From Spirochaetales bacterium (GTDB taxonomy: Bacteria; Spirochaetota; Spirochaetia; UBA9216), in assembly GCA_003245835.1 (NCBI GenBank), contig QKCC01000101.1:1-39359 (forward strand): 39,359 bases of DNA, written 5' to 3'. The notes under the pieces are model-generated. The model did not search any database. It was not told the DNA's origin and saw only the letters and a program-made list of their open reading frames with translations. The position numbers and the translations under genes are program-made. Each line of letters begins with the position of its first letter. The stretch's first letter is position 1. Positions 28,714-37,786 of this stretch are shown piece after piece.

Positions 28714-31684
28714 ACTCCTTACCGCCGCTTTCGACATCCTTGCCTGCCAGGGGAACCTTTTCAAGTACACCGGTATCCTGGTTGAACACAATCTTCAGGG
28801 CCTTTTCGTTTTTGGATATCTCGAGGGTTCGTCCGTGGCTTTCAAAAACCACTCCAGGAAAAACCTCACCGCGAATGATTACCTCACCCGGAAAGTGCTG
28901 TTCAAACCGCTCTTTCAGGGTAAAAACCCTCATGCTCCTCTTTTCCATTATCTTCAGAAGCTTGACTTTTTCAAGACGCAGATTGGTAAGCCGGGCATGG
29001 TCGGCGGATTTTTCGGCGAGTCTCATTTCGGAATCAATCTTGATAAGCCTGGTTTTTATTTTCTCTATCTCTTTTTCTTCGGTTTCTATCCTGTCGGATA
29101 TGAGGTAGTCCTGTCCGAACGAGACCTCGGTCCGGCTGCCTGAGATCGATCCTATATTTGCGGCCTCGATCCCCTTGCGCGCCTGGATCCGTCCGCCGAC
29201 AAGGTAGCCCTTCTCACTGATCAGACGCAGCTTTCCATTGCATTTCACCTTGCACCCGAATACTGCATTTTTGACTGTTATATCTTCTACAGCAAGCAGC
29301 GTGGCACGCTCGGCAAAAGAGAGCTGGATTGAATTTTTAGCCCTTAAAATAGCCTTGCCGCCGCCTTTTATACCCTGGGCAACCATTATACTTTTCTCTG
29401 AAGACAGCAGCGACATCTCTGAATTCATTCCGATTGAAATATCGCCGCCGGCCATAACAAAGAAACCGCTCCTGACATTGCCCTTTACATTTACATCGCC
29501 GCTGAATTTGATATTTCCGCTGCTGAAATCAACATCACCCTTTACATAAAGGTTTTCCTGCACCTCAATCCGGTTATTTTCGTAAATGAGCCTGCCTGAT
29601 TTTTCGGCTATCAGAGTTCTGTTGCCTTCATCATCGGTCTCACTTCTTATATTTGCGCCTACATCAAGGGTTACTGAGGCTCCCTGTTTGGCGGCGAGGG
29701 AACTGCCCGTAACATCCCATCCGTCCTCGGATTCTCCCTTAACAATGAAAATCCGGGCCAGCTTGTCGTCCTTGACAACGCTCGAAAACCGGTTCTGCTT
29801 CCGGTAATCGGCACGCCCGTCAGCACCGATCGTCACAGCCCGGCCTCCGGCAAGTTCAATCAGGAATTTCAGCCTTTCATCGCCGGAACTCACCGGTTGC
29901 TTTCCTTTTGCGACAACTTCCGACCTGACGGATTCACCCCGGCGGCAGCTGTCGACGACAGACCGTAGAGCTTCAGCATCTATTCCGCTTTTGACTCCGG
30001 CCTCGGCAAGAACCCGGTTCGCCTCTTCGAGAGACGCCGGAAGACCGCTTCCTACGGCGGGTTCTGCGGAAAGGACCGCTTCCATCCTGTCGGCGGAAAG
30101 TTTCGCCGTAAATGAAGCGTCGCTGTGTTCTCTGACCCTTATTGCAGTTATACCGTCTCTCACAAAAATCTCGGCAAGGCCTTTTATACAGGAAACAATA
30201 ACCTGCTTCTCGACTTTAACATTCTCAAGAGCCCTGAAATGCGACAGATCAGCTACGTTGGATTCGATCTCCCTGCCGAAAACATCCTTCCCCCGTTTTC
30301 CTACGCTGACGGGAAGACTTGCTATCTGCTGATTCTCCCTGACCATAGCCAGATTGTCCGCCGCTGAAGGATGAAACTCTTCTGCTGATTCTATCTTTGA
30401 CAGGTACTCTTCACCAAGAGAATCTGCGCGTTTTCGTATCTCATCCGCCCGATCTCTCTTAATGAATTCCAGCTCGAATTCCAAATCTCCGGCTTCTTCA
30501 TGTTCAGCGTCGGTCCCCTCCGTCAGAGTGAAAGAAATATCAGTTTCAATTCCCTTGTAAAATTCCAGAATAGTGTCCTGAATCTTTTTCAGATCGAGAC
30601 CCGATAGACCGCTTGCTTTTATAGCCGCCCCGACTTCTTTCAGAACAAGAGGTTTTCCGTTTCCCCTTGCTTTATGCATCGTCAGTTCGGCTTTTAGTTT
30701 CTCATCCGAAACCTTTATTTCAAAATGCCCGTCTTCGTCAGAACTGATTACAGCCTGTTTAAGCTCGCGGCCTGATGCTACTGCATTTTCAATTATTTCT
30801 GAAATCCGGGCTGCACCTACCAGCGTTTCTGCAGAACAGCCGAGCATTTCGGCGCGCTCTATTATCTCGGCAGGATCCGGGGTACTCAGCTCGACACCCC
30901 CGGGATTGAAATTCAGAAGGCATGTGTTTTTATCCTTAGACAGCTCGAGAGACCAGTCATGGCTTTTAAACGGAAAAACTTCTACCCAGTTCCATCCGCG
31001 TCTTAGTATACCGCGGGCGGCGGCTATAAGGAAATTACCCTTTCTTTCAACGCCGTGCCCAATCCAGAAATCCGTATCTTCCGCATCAGGCGGTAACGGT
31101 TTGCCGAATACGCTCCTGCCGGGTTTTCCGGGAACACCCCTGATAATTTCAGCCAGTTTTTCATCCGGTGCAACCCATCCGGCTTCAAGCACATCCGGTG
31201 CAACATCTATTCTCTTCTTTATCTGACGGTTTACGGTTTCAACAACCTTCTCTTCCTTCTCTTTTCCAAAAGGAAGCAGGCCCTTCTTTTTTACAACAGT
31301 TTCCTGTTTCAGCTTTTCAACACTGAGATGATAAATTTCCGGCGGGGGAGCATTCCGTAAAAATTTTTCGACATCCTCGCGGATATCTTCCGGAATTGCA
31401 TGCTGAACCCACTCTCTTTTATCTGCTATCGGACTTTCAGGCGAATCGCCTTCTGCGACTGTAATAGTAACTTCCTGCGGAGATGAAAACAGGCTTCCGA
31501 GCTTGGCATCAAGAGCTTTGCGGTTTATTCCGAATACTATATTCTTTTCTGAAATAAGCCTGTAAATACCGGCGGCTTCGTATTCGGTTCCGTTCTCATC
31601 CGGAATAAAGTGAAGCACTGCAAGCAGGCCGGCTTCGTCGGTATCAATATCAATCCGGCCCTTTATTTTTTTGTCGTCAGCCAT
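28712..31684 (-). CDS. FapA/DUF342 family protein with expanded N-terminus
   Basis: A 990-residue member of the FapA family, linked in other bacteria to flagellar/polar assembly and surface signalling. The C-terminal third has the repetitive beta-helix typical of the family (NLYVKGDVDFSSGNIKFSG, GDVNVKGNVRSGFFVMAGG and similar turns) and then a coiled-coil (about 885-945). The N-terminal part appears to hold three copies of the DUF342_N region, at about 1-130, 310-420 and 540-640, recognisable by motifs such as GSGLPASLEEANRVLAEAGV and the PGKPGRSVFGK / VGKRGKDVFGR loops. Most family members are shorter. The start at 31684 lies two bases after the minD-like stop with no clear ribosome site. 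Confidence 0.85.
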   Translation of the reverse strand: MADDKKIKGRIDIDTDEAGLLAVLHFIPDENGTEYEAAGIYRLISEKNIVFGINRKALDAKLGSLFSSPQEVTITVAEGDSPESPIADKREWVQHAIPEDIREDVEKFLRNAPPPEIYHLSVEKLKQETVVKKKGLLPFGKEKEEKVVETVNRQIKKRIDVAPDVLEAGWVAPDEKLAEIIRGVPGKPGRSVFGKPLPPDAEDTDFWIGHGVERKGNFLIAAARGILRRGWNWVEVFPFKSHDWSLELSKDKNTCLLNFNPGGVELSTPDPAEIIERAEMLGCSAETLVGAARISEIIENAVASGRELKQAVISSDEDGHFEIKVSDEKLKAELTMHKARGNGKPLVLKEVGAAIKASGLSGLDLKKIQDTILEFYKGIETDISFTLTEGTDAEHEEAGDLEFELEFIKRDRADEIRKRADSLGEEYLSKIESAEEFHPSAADNLAMVRENQQIASLPVSVGKRGKDVFGREIESNVADLSHFRALENVKVEKQVIVSCIKGLAEIFVRDGITAIRVREHSDASFTAKLSADRMEAVLSAEPAVGSGLPASLEEANRVLAEAGVKSGIDAEALRSVVDSCRRGESVRSEVVAKGKQPVSSGDERLKFLIELAGGRAVTIGADGRADYRKQNRFSSVVKDDKLARIFIVKGESEDGWDVTGSSLAAKQGASVTLDVGANIRSETDDEGNRTLIAEKSGRLIYENNRIEVQENLYVKGDVDFSSGNIKFSGDVNVKGNVRSGFFVMAGGDISIGMNSEMSLLSSEKSIMVAQGIKGGGKAILRAKNSIQLSFAERATLLAVEDITVKNAVFGCKVKCNGKLRLISEKGYLVGGRIQARKGIEAANIGSISGSRTEVSFGQDYLISDRIETEEKEIEKIKTRLIKIDSEMRLAEKSADHARLTNLRLEKVKLLKIMEKRSMRVFTLKERFEQHFPGEVIIRGEVFPGVVFESHGRTLEISKNEKALKIVFNQDTGVLEKVPLAGKDVESGGKE

Positions 31685-31686
31685 AA

Positions 31687-32829
31687 TTACAGTTTGAAAC
31701 CCTGATTCGAAGCCTTAAGCAGTTTATTCTTCAGCAGATTGTTTTCTTTTCGAAGCACCGAGATTTCGTACTGCTGGCTTTTTACGGTCTCGATTAATTC
31801 ACCCTTGGTGAGGGCCCCGCTGTGCAGCAGTTCCTCAAGATCCTGCTGTTTGTAATCAAAATCAAGCTCAGCTTCAAGTTCGGCGTTCTGATAACTCTCA
31901 TCGAGGGTCTGAATATCAAGCAGAGAATGGTCTTCTGAACTTTTCTGGATAATCCTGTCTGCAATTCTGTAGACAGCCATCGAAATAACGGATTCCGGCT
32001 TGTACCTTATAATAGGCAGCCTCGAATTCAGAGCGATATCCTGAAGATGGTCACGATATATAACTCCAAGGTATTCCATGTCGACACCAAGGTACTGCTC
32101 ACAGGATCTCTTTATTTTTTCCGCCTTGACTGAATCCTTAGGATCTTCAATCATATTCATTACAAGCATGGGAGCAAAGTGTTCCATCTTCTTCCTGAAA
32201 GTCTCATACCGGGACGGATCAAGTGCCTTCAGCTTTTCGAGCAGGCCGGGAATATAAATCCTCTGAAGCCCGTCGCCGTCGGAGGCAATATTTTCAATGT
32301 AGCTTTTAGCAGGACTTTTACCGGTAAAATTCGACGTTATCATTCTGAAGACTACATTCTTAAGAAAAAGGTAGGCATTCAGTGTTGCCGTAAGTGCCGG
32401 TGCGGTAACAATAATACCGGCTCCCGACATCAGAAAAAAATCGAGTGTATTGAATGATGTACCGGCGCCCAGATCTATTACGACAAAATCAGCATCCAGA
32501 CTGCTGAGATTTTTAATAAGATTACGTTTCTCATTGGTATTTATATTGGCAAGACCGGGAATCTCGGCATCACCGGGAATGAATTTCAGATTGCTGTATT
32601 CGGAATCAAGTACAATGTCGTCAAACTCCACATCGGTCCTGGTCAGCCAGGTGCCTATTCCGGCCTGGGACCTTCCGCTGCCGAGCATCATGTGCAGATT
32701 GGAACCGCCGAGGTCTAAATCCGCGAGAACAACCTTTTTCCCGGACTGCGCCAGCGCAATTGAAAGATTTACAGCGAGCAGAGACTTCCCCACACCGCCT
32801 TTTCCGCCTGCGATTGGAATAATTTGCAT
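31687..32829 (-). CDS. MinD/FlhG-like ParA ATPase
   Basis: The deviant Walker A is GGKGGVGKSL at residues 8-17, followed by VVLADLDLGGSNL and DFVVIDLGAGTS. About 250 further residues extend beyond the classic 260-residue ATPase, ending in a helical coiled segment (SQQYEISVLRKENNLLKNKL). Family members position flagella or cell division complexes. The nearby fapA suggests a role in polar assembly, but no flagellar genes are in the window. I chose the ATG at 32829 because GGAGG lies five bases upstream; an upstream in-frame start gives an unsupported 16-residue addition. Confidence 0.88.
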   Translation of the reverse strand: MQIIPIAGGKGGVGKSLLAVNLSIALAQSGKKVVLADLDLGGSNLHMMLGSGRSQAGIGTWLTRTDVEFDDIVLDSEYSNLKFIPGDAEIPGLANINTNEKRNLIKNLSSLDADFVVIDLGAGTSFNTLDFFLMSGAGIIVTAPALTATLNAYLFLKNVVFRMITSNFTGKSPAKSYIENIASDGDGLQRIYIPGLLEKLKALDPSRYETFRKKMEHFAPMLVMNMIEDPKDSVKAEKIKRSCEQYLGVDMEYLGVIYRDHLQDIALNSRLPIIRYKPESVISMAVYRIADRIIQKSSEDHSLLDIQTLDESYQNAELEAELDFDYKQQDLEELLHSGALTKGELIETVKSQQYEISVLRKENNLLKNKLLKASNQGFKL

Positions 32830-32905
32830 CAAAACCTCCAGCCCGGAAAGTATATCATGAAGCAGGCTGATGATCAAAGATGCTTATTCAATTCAATAGT
32901 CAGTA

Positions 32906-32934
32906 TTGATGATTTGGCCGAGTATTATTAAACT
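32906..32934 (+). promoter_or_regulatory. Promoter of the protease-rsmE operon
   Basis: -35 TTGATG (32906-32911), 17 bases, -10 TAAACT (32929-32934). Transcription would start near 32941, immediately before the ribosome site AAGAGG (32941-32946) of the protease gene, giving a leader of about 11 bases. Confidence 0.55.
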
Positions 32935-32951
32935 ATATACAAGAGGTATAT

Positions 32952-34394
32952 ATGAAAAGCAAGGAACGGATTGTCTGGGTTGCGGTAACCGCAGTACTTA
33001 TTACAGCATTTATTTTTACGGCAGCAATTCCCATGAGAGCCCTGTCGTCCCGCTCAAACAACGACCAGTACATTGAAAACCTCTCGGTATTATTTGAGTT
33101 CATACTGAGAAATTATGTAGACGAAGTGAGCCCGCAGCAGCTTTACGAAGGCGCTGCCGAGGGACTTTTTCAAAGCCTGAATGATCCCTATTCAGTTTAC
33201 CTGACTCCGGATGACATGGAGGATTTTTCAGATACGACAACCGGCAGTTTCGGCGGAGTCGGCATGTTCATTTCAAAGCAGGGAGGCGAACGGCCTGATT
33301 ATTCACCGGATCTGACCTTCCGCGAAAAATATTTTGACTTCGTAGAAGTAATTGCCCCGATAGAAGGAACCCCGGCATATAAGGCCGGAATTTCAGCCGG
33401 CGATTTTATCCTTTCAATAAACGGAGAATCTGCCGAAGGCTACACCAGCGATGAGGCGGCGGATATTCTCCGCGGCGTACCGGGGACCGATGTAGATCTT
33501 ACAATTGTCAGAAACGGCGGCATCACCAAAACATTCACTCTCACCAGGGCTGTAATCGAGGTCCCGACAGCAAAGTATGCGATGCTTGACAACGAAACCG
33601 GATATCTGAAAATAATGCGCTGGACTCCGTATACAAAGGACAGCGTTCAGGAAGCGGCTGACTTCTTCAGAAAAAACAGGTACAAGTCGCTTGTAATCGA
33701 TGTAAGGGGCAATCCCGGCGGTCTTCTTTCAAGTGTTGTTGAAGTCGCAGACATGATTCTCGACAGCGGCACCATAGTCAGCACAAAGGATCGCAATATG
33801 ACCACTATCGAGGAGTTCAATGCATCGAGAAAAATCTCGATTCCGAAAAACATTCCCATTGTCCTGCTTACAGACAAGGGATCCGCCTCGGCATCCGAGA
33901 TCCTCGCCGGCGCTCTGAAAGACACAGGAAGGGCCTACCTTGTCGGAGAAACGACCTTCGGCAAGGGTTCTGTCCAGCAGATCAGAAGCTTCGGAGACAG
34001 CGGATTCAAGCTGACCACCTCAAGGTATTATACACCTGACGACTACAACATCGACAAGATCGGTATTGAACCTCATATGACAATCAAGGAAGACGAGCTC
34101 AGCGACGACGAACTCGACAGCCTGGCGCGCCTGCTTCATGAGAACAGCATCGCGGTCTTCGTCAGGGACAACCCGTCTGAAGACAAAACGAAAACAGACG
34201 CTTTTGTTGCAAAAATGAAAAAGGACGGCATCGTTCTCGAAGATCGGCTCATCAGAAAACTCATCCGGGAAGAATATAACAGGACCTTGAATGATCCCCC
34301 GGTATTCGATCTGGAATATGACAAAGCTCTCAGATACTCACTTGACCTGTTTGAACAGAATAAGTTCGATGCTGCCTTAAACGCAGTTAAATAA
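32952..34394 (+). CDS. S41 C-terminal processing peptidase (CtpA-like)
   Basis: Periplasmic serine protease of the tail-specific family, 480 residues. It has an N-terminal membrane anchor/signal (about 8-27), a helical segment with YVDEV, a PDZ domain (about 125-210) including AYKAGISAGDFILSING, and a catalytic core with LVIDVRGNPGG, catalytic Ser in GSASASE and Lys in GKGSVQQ. These Ser/Lys pairs are the active site of the family. About 85 extra C-terminal residues follow. It leads an operon with rsmE and the WecG-like gene and may help mature envelope proteins. Confidence 0.94.
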   Translation: MKSKERIVWVAVTAVLITAFIFTAAIPMRALSSRSNNDQYIENLSVLFEFILRNYVDEVSPQQLYEGAAEGLFQSLNDPYSVYLTPDDMEDFSDTTTGSFGGVGMFISKQGGERPDYSPDLTFREKYFDFVEVIAPIEGTPAYKAGISAGDFILSINGESAEGYTSDEAADILRGVPGTDVDLTIVRNGGITKTFTLTRAVIEVPTAKYAMLDNETGYLKIMRWTPYTKDSVQEAADFFRKNRYKSLVIDVRGNPGGLLSSVVEVADMILDSGTIVSTKDRNMTTIEEFNASRKISIPKNIPIVLLTDKGSASASEILAGALKDTGRAYLVGETTFGKGSVQQIRSFGDSGFKLTTSRYYTPDDYNIDKIGIEPHMTIKEDELSDDELDSLARLLHENSIAVFVRDNPSEDKTKTDAFVAKMKKDGIVLEDRLIRKLIREEYNRTLNDPPVFDLEYDKALRYSLDLFEQNKFDAALNAVK

Positions 34395-35180
34395 GTGAGG
34401 CAATATGTTCTGCCGCCGGGAACCGTCCCGGCGGGCAGTGTCAGAATTTCGGGAAAAGACAGCAGATACATCCTCAGGGTTCTACGACTGGCTGAAGGCG
34501 ACAGCTTTCCTGCAGTCGATCACAGGGGAAACTGTTTTACACTTAAGATAACCGCAGCAGGCCCGGATTATTTTACCGCGGACTGCAGGGAAGACAGCAG
34601 TAAAACAGAGGCAATGGCGGGCAGGGAAAATCTGCCGGATATCACTCTTGTCCAGTGTCTGCCCAAGGGAAAAAAGCTTGAACTTATTGTCAGGCAGGCT
34701 GTTGAAGCAGGAGTACGCGCCGTTATACCCGTAGAAAGCGCCAACTCGGTGGCACTTATCAAAGAGGACCGCAGCAGCCGGAAAAACGAGAGGCTGGAAA
34801 AAATCGCCGAAGAAGCCGCCCAGCAGAGCGGAAACAGGGGTGTGCCGGTAATCTACCCGGCGGAAAAAATGAAGGCTCTTCCGGAATTCCTGAAGCGTGA
34901 GGGTTTCGACGGCCTGAAACTTTTTTTTCATCAGGACAGACTTGAAAAAAGTTCGCTGCATAGATACCTTAACGGAAGGTTCGATTCAGTTACCATATTG
35001 ATTGGTCCGGAAGGCGGACTTTCTTCAGATGAAACCGAATTTCTGCTTGCATCAGGATTTTATCCGGTTTATCTTGGAGAAAACGTGCTAAGGACGGAGA
35101 CCGCCGCCATTTATGCCCTGGGAGCGGTGAAAACGATCCTACTGGAGAAAGAAGAGTGGAAAACAGACATCCGGGAATAA
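34395..35180 (+). CDS. rsmE: 16S rRNA m3U1498 methyltransferase RsmE
   Basis: Methylates U1498 of 16S rRNA using S-adenosylmethionine. SPOUT-class signatures are visible: LIGPEGGLSSDE and LGENVLRTETAAI form the knotted cofactor pocket, and the N-terminal PUA-like domain begins RQYVLPPG. The length of 261 residues is normal. The GTG at 34395 directly abuts the protease stop with no ribosome site, so translation is probably coupled. The 3' end overlaps the next gene by 25 bases. Confidence 0.95.
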   Translation: MRQYVLPPGTVPAGSVRISGKDSRYILRVLRLAEGDSFPAVDHRGNCFTLKITAAGPDYFTADCREDSSKTEAMAGRENLPDITLVQCLPKGKKLELIVRQAVEAGVRAVIPVESANSVALIKEDRSSRKNERLEKIAEEAAQQSGNRGVPVIYPAEKMKALPEFLKREGFDGLKLFFHQDRLEKSSLHRYLNGRFDSVTILIGPEGGLSSDETEFLLASGFYPVYLGENVLRTETAAIYALGAVKTILLEKEEWKTDIRE

Positions 35181-35908
35181 GAAGAATCAGCTTTCTCAAG
35201 GTTCCCATTGATATTTTGCCCGAAAATGATATCGAAGAGGTATTCAAAACATTCTCCGAAGACGGCGGCAAGCACCAGGTCGTTCTTGTTACTTTTTTTG
35301 ACCTGATGCGAGCCAGAAGGAACAAGGAGTTCATGAAAACCCTCAATGAGGCAAGTCTTGTAATTCCGACTGCTGTAAGCATCTGGCGCGGCATCAAATT
35401 CCTTAAAAAAGGCCCGTCCTACCGGTACCGTCCGTTCGATTTCGTAATCAGAACGCTCGGCATAATGGAGAAGTACCAGAAGACGCTGTACCTGATCGGC
35501 GGCAAACAGCATTCCCTTCAGACAGTTTATAACAATATGCGGATTTCCTTCCCCGGACTGAATATAGTCGGCAGATACACCGGCTACTACTCTGCTAAAA
35601 TTGAACACGATATCCTTCTTGCAATTAAAAAGGCCTCGCCGGCCTTCATGCTTGCAGGCGACGGTCTGAAAGGCGGAGACCGCTGGATTAACGGCAGGAT
35701 GAGTTCATTCAACCCGGGAATTTATCTGTACTGCAGTGAATGTTACGCGATTTTCAGCGGCAGAAAAAAGAAGGGTTCCAGAAAAACCTGGGAAAACGGT
35801 ACGGAAATTATACCCGAAGTGCTTAAAAACCCGCTGAAGCTTTTCAGGGTTTTTTTACGGCTCTATTACTTTTTACTGCTTATTATATACAGGATATCAG
35901 GCAAGTAA
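35156..35908 (+). CDS. WecG/TagA/CpsF-like protein with altered active site
   Basis: A 250-residue protein with the overall layout of GT26 glycosyltransferases: LYLIGGKQHSLQTVYNNM, LNIVGRYTGYYS and FMLAGDGLKGGDRWI correspond to the family's GGxxG, GYF and VGLGxPxQE blocks. The active-site positions are changed: VTFFDL stands where the family has NPE, and IPTAVSIW where it has a catalytic DGxG. The C-terminus has a hydrophobic segment (about 232-245) that may anchor it to membrane. Either the chemistry differs or it is non-catalytic. The GTG at 35156 follows GGAG by seven bases and overlaps rsmE by 25 bases. Confidence 0.72.
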   Translation: MENRHPGIRRISFLKVPIDILPENDIEEVFKTFSEDGGKHQVVLVTFFDLMRARRNKEFMKTLNEASLVIPTAVSIWRGIKFLKKGPSYRYRPFDFVIRTLGIMEKYQKTLYLIGGKQHSLQTVYNNMRISFPGLNIVGRYTGYYSAKIEHDILLAIKKASPAFMLAGDGLKGGDRWINGRMSSFNPGIYLYCSECYAIFSGRKKKGSRKTWENGTEIIPEVLKNPLKLFRVFLRLYYFLLLIIYRISGK

Positions 35909-35913
35909 CCCGA

Positions 35914-36375
35914 TCAGTCATACAGCCTCAGGTATTCATAAATTTCACTGATCCGGTGCTTGAAATTTCTGGTGGCGATCTTTCCGTAAAGGACCCTTAT
36001 TACAGGAAAAAATCCTATTGCACCGAAAAAATCGGTCAAAAACCCCGGAATTATAAGCAGCAGCCCTGAAACAATAGCTCCGGCAAGCTGTACCATCTCT
36101 TTCTGTGTATACACTCCATCGGAAGCTTCATCTTTAATAAGCCGGATTCTAATCGCTATCTCTCTGTAACTCAGAAGCAGTCCCGCAAGCCCGGTGACGG
36201 CTGCGACAGCAAGTGTGAAATACAACCCCAGAAACCCGCTTATAAAATCGATTATAAAAAATTCACCCAGTACTATGACGGAGAGGCCCAGCAGAACAAT
36301 TCCTGTCTTGAGAATAAAACCGGAATCGAGAAGTTTTAACAAATACCTGATATTCATTGACAGCAAGGATATCAC
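35914..36375 (-). CDS. fxsA: FxsA family membrane protein
   Basis: Small inner-membrane protein of the FxsA family; in E. coli its overproduction relieves phage T7 exclusion by F plasmid. Family marks are the EFFIID segment in the first helix pair, GLAGLLLSYR, and IIPGFLTDFFGAIGFFPVIR in the C-terminal half. It has four hydrophobic helices and a charged tail. The start is ambiguous: GTG at 36375 (with a weak GGAAA upstream) or ATG at 36357 with no ribosome site. It is convergent with the WecG-like gene five bases away. Confidence 0.85.
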   Translation of the reverse strand: MISLLSMNIRYLLKLLDSGFILKTGIVLLGLSVIVLGEFFIIDFISGFLGLYFTLAVAAVTGLAGLLLSYREIAIRIRLIKDEASDGVYTQKEMVQLAGAIVSGLLLIIPGFLTDFFGAIGFFPVIRVLYGKIATRNFKHRISEIYEYLRLYD

Positions 36376-36402
36376 AGCAATTTCCGATGGGCAAGAGACA
36401 GA

Positions 36403-37077
36403 TTAAATTGCGGGATCGATTCCCCAGCCGTAACCTGTTGCTGTTTTTATCGGTGCGCAGAGATCGTCCGCTCCCGCTTTTTTTATAAGATTGTTTATCT
36501 TCCTTCGCAAGCGGGAAACATGCATATCTACAGCCCGGGAGTCTGCCGCTGAACCCTTTTCAAGAAGCTCGGACAACAGGCTGCGGCTTACATAATCACC
36601 GCGGTTTTTCCTCAGAGCAGTAAAAATAATCAACTCGGAACGGGAGAGGCATTCATCGGCATAAATAATTGCGCTGTCTACGGATAATATTCCGGGAACC
36701 CCGTCGTTTCCGCAATACAGCCTTCCCGTTCCAAGACTGATCATTGAATTCCTGAAGCACATCAGCGCGCGTTCATAGAACTCTCTTGCGGTCCACGGGC
36801 TGCATAGATAATCACTGCAGCCGGACGCTATTGCAGCGCCCATCGCATCAGCCGGCCCGTATCCAATTACAGAAAAATATGCAGAAGAAGCTGAACGCAT
36901 TTCAGACAGGCAGTTATCGAGGTTTTCGGCAGGAACCACCCGCAGATCGCAGCCAGAACCCGGCTCAGGATCAAAAAAAAGCTGTACGCCGGGATATTGT
37001 CCCCTGTACAGCTTTAAATTCTTTTTGGTAATACTGTCGCAGCCGGATACATATATACTGCATCCGGCATACTGCAT
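36403..37077 (-). CDS. OmpR-type winged-helix regulator with a degenerate receiver
   Basis: The C-terminal 100 residues form an OmpR/PhoB DNA-binding domain: LSRSELIIFTALRKNRGDYVS, then the recognition region VDMHVSRLRRKI and the wing tail KTATGYGWGI. Residues 1-115 have the length and strand pattern of a receiver (IYVSGCDSI, AYFSVIGYGP, DYLCSPW) but no phospho-acceptor Asp at the expected position, so it is likely phosphorylation-independent. The start at 37077 is two bases after the STAS gene's stop, so the two are probably co-translated and may act together. Confidence 0.85.
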   Translation of the reverse strand: MQYAGCSIYVSGCDSITKKNLKLYRGQYPGVQLFFDPEPGSGCDLRVVPAENLDNCLSEMRSASSAYFSVIGYGPADAMGAAIASGCSDYLCSPWTAREFYERALMCFRNSMISLGTGRLYCGNDGVPGILSVDSAIIYADECLSRSELIIFTALRKNRGDYVSRSLLSELLEKGSAADSRAVDMHVSRLRRKINNLIKKAGADDLCAPIKTATGYGWGIDPAI

Positions 37078-37079
37078 AA

Positions 37080-37631
37080 TCAGCCCAGAAAAACCTGGCC
37101 GGAGTTGTCGATTGCAAGGATTGTTTTACATTCCGAACACCTGAACCGTCCGGATTTGGAAGCCTTCAGCTTCCTTGAACATATCGGGCACTGGAAAATT
37201 TTCGGAAATACATCCGTTGATTTTGCACTTCCGTTGGCCCCGAAAAACTCAACAGCCTCGTTGAGGTTATCCTTGATATTAAAAAACTGGGAAAACCCGA
37301 GAAGCTGAAAAACTTCATATACCTTCGGCTGAATCTCAAGCAGGACAAGATCCCCGCCGCGGGGCCGGACTGCTTTAAGGAAAGCTGTGAATGACCCGAT
37401 ACCGGTACTCGAAACATAATTAAGCCCGCTGCAGTTAAAAATCAGTTTTGTAAAACCGGCTTCAATCGCTTTGGTTACACGCTTCTGAAAGAAATTGGAG
37501 TTATAAGTATCAATATACCCGGTTAGAAACAAGACTAGACAGCCTTCTACACCGTCAGCTGCCTGAAGTTTTATCCTCAGGCTGTCGTCTTTTTCCTCAT
37601 CAAATCCTGTTACTATATCGTTATTGCTCAT
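37080..37631 (-). CDS. STAS domain (anti-sigma antagonist-like) protein with zinc ribbon
   Basis: Residues about 15-125 form a STAS domain like SpoIIAA: LVLFLTGYIDTYNS, then the phospho-site region LNYVSSTGIGSF, and LLEIQPKVYEVFQLLG. The C-terminal 40 residues carry two CxxC pairs (CPICSRKLK and CSECK), a rubredoxin-like zinc ribbon. Partner switching with an anti-sigma kinase is the usual job of STAS proteins, though no kinase gene is next to it. The second of two adjacent ATGs (37631) is favoured because GAGG is four bases upstream of it; the first is one base away. Confidence 0.88.
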   Translation of the reverse strand: MSNNDIVTGFDEEKDDSLRIKLQAADGVEGCLVLFLTGYIDTYNSNFFQKRVTKAIEAGFTKLIFNCSGLNYVSSTGIGSFTAFLKAVRPRGGDLVLLEIQPKVYEVFQLLGFSQFFNIKDNLNEAVEFFGANGSAKSTDVFPKIFQCPICSRKLKASKSGRFRCSECKTILAIDNSGQVFLG

Positions 37632-37650
37632 CATACCTCAACCTGATCTT

Positions 37651-37679
37651 AGTTTAACAATCAAATAGTAGTTTTTCAA
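37651..37679 (-). promoter_or_regulatory. Promoter of the STAS operon
   Basis: Minus strand: -35 TTGAAA (37679-37674), 17 bases, -10 TAAACT (37656-37651). Transcription should begin near 37644, with a short leader carrying the GAGG ribosome site. Confidence 0.6.
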
Positions 37680-37750
37680 TATACATTAGAGTTTTATATT
37701 ACATGATCGGAAGAATTATACCATATATTTATATTAATTTTTGATATTTC

Positions 37751-37779
37751 TTGACCTATACAGGCTTTAATTCTAAAAT
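37751..37779 (+). promoter_or_regulatory. Promoter of the small secreted protein gene, leaderless type
   Basis: -35 TTGACC (37751-37756, five of six), 17 bases, -10 TAAAAT (37774-37779, five of six), seven bases, then the ATG at 37787. No Shine-Dalgarno is present. Confidence 0.72.
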
Positions 37780-37786
37780 TGCATAT

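Noticed and set aside
28835-31226. Several plus-strand frames opposite fapA
   Set aside because: Antisense shadows of a 990-residue gene with strong family features; no ribosome sites.
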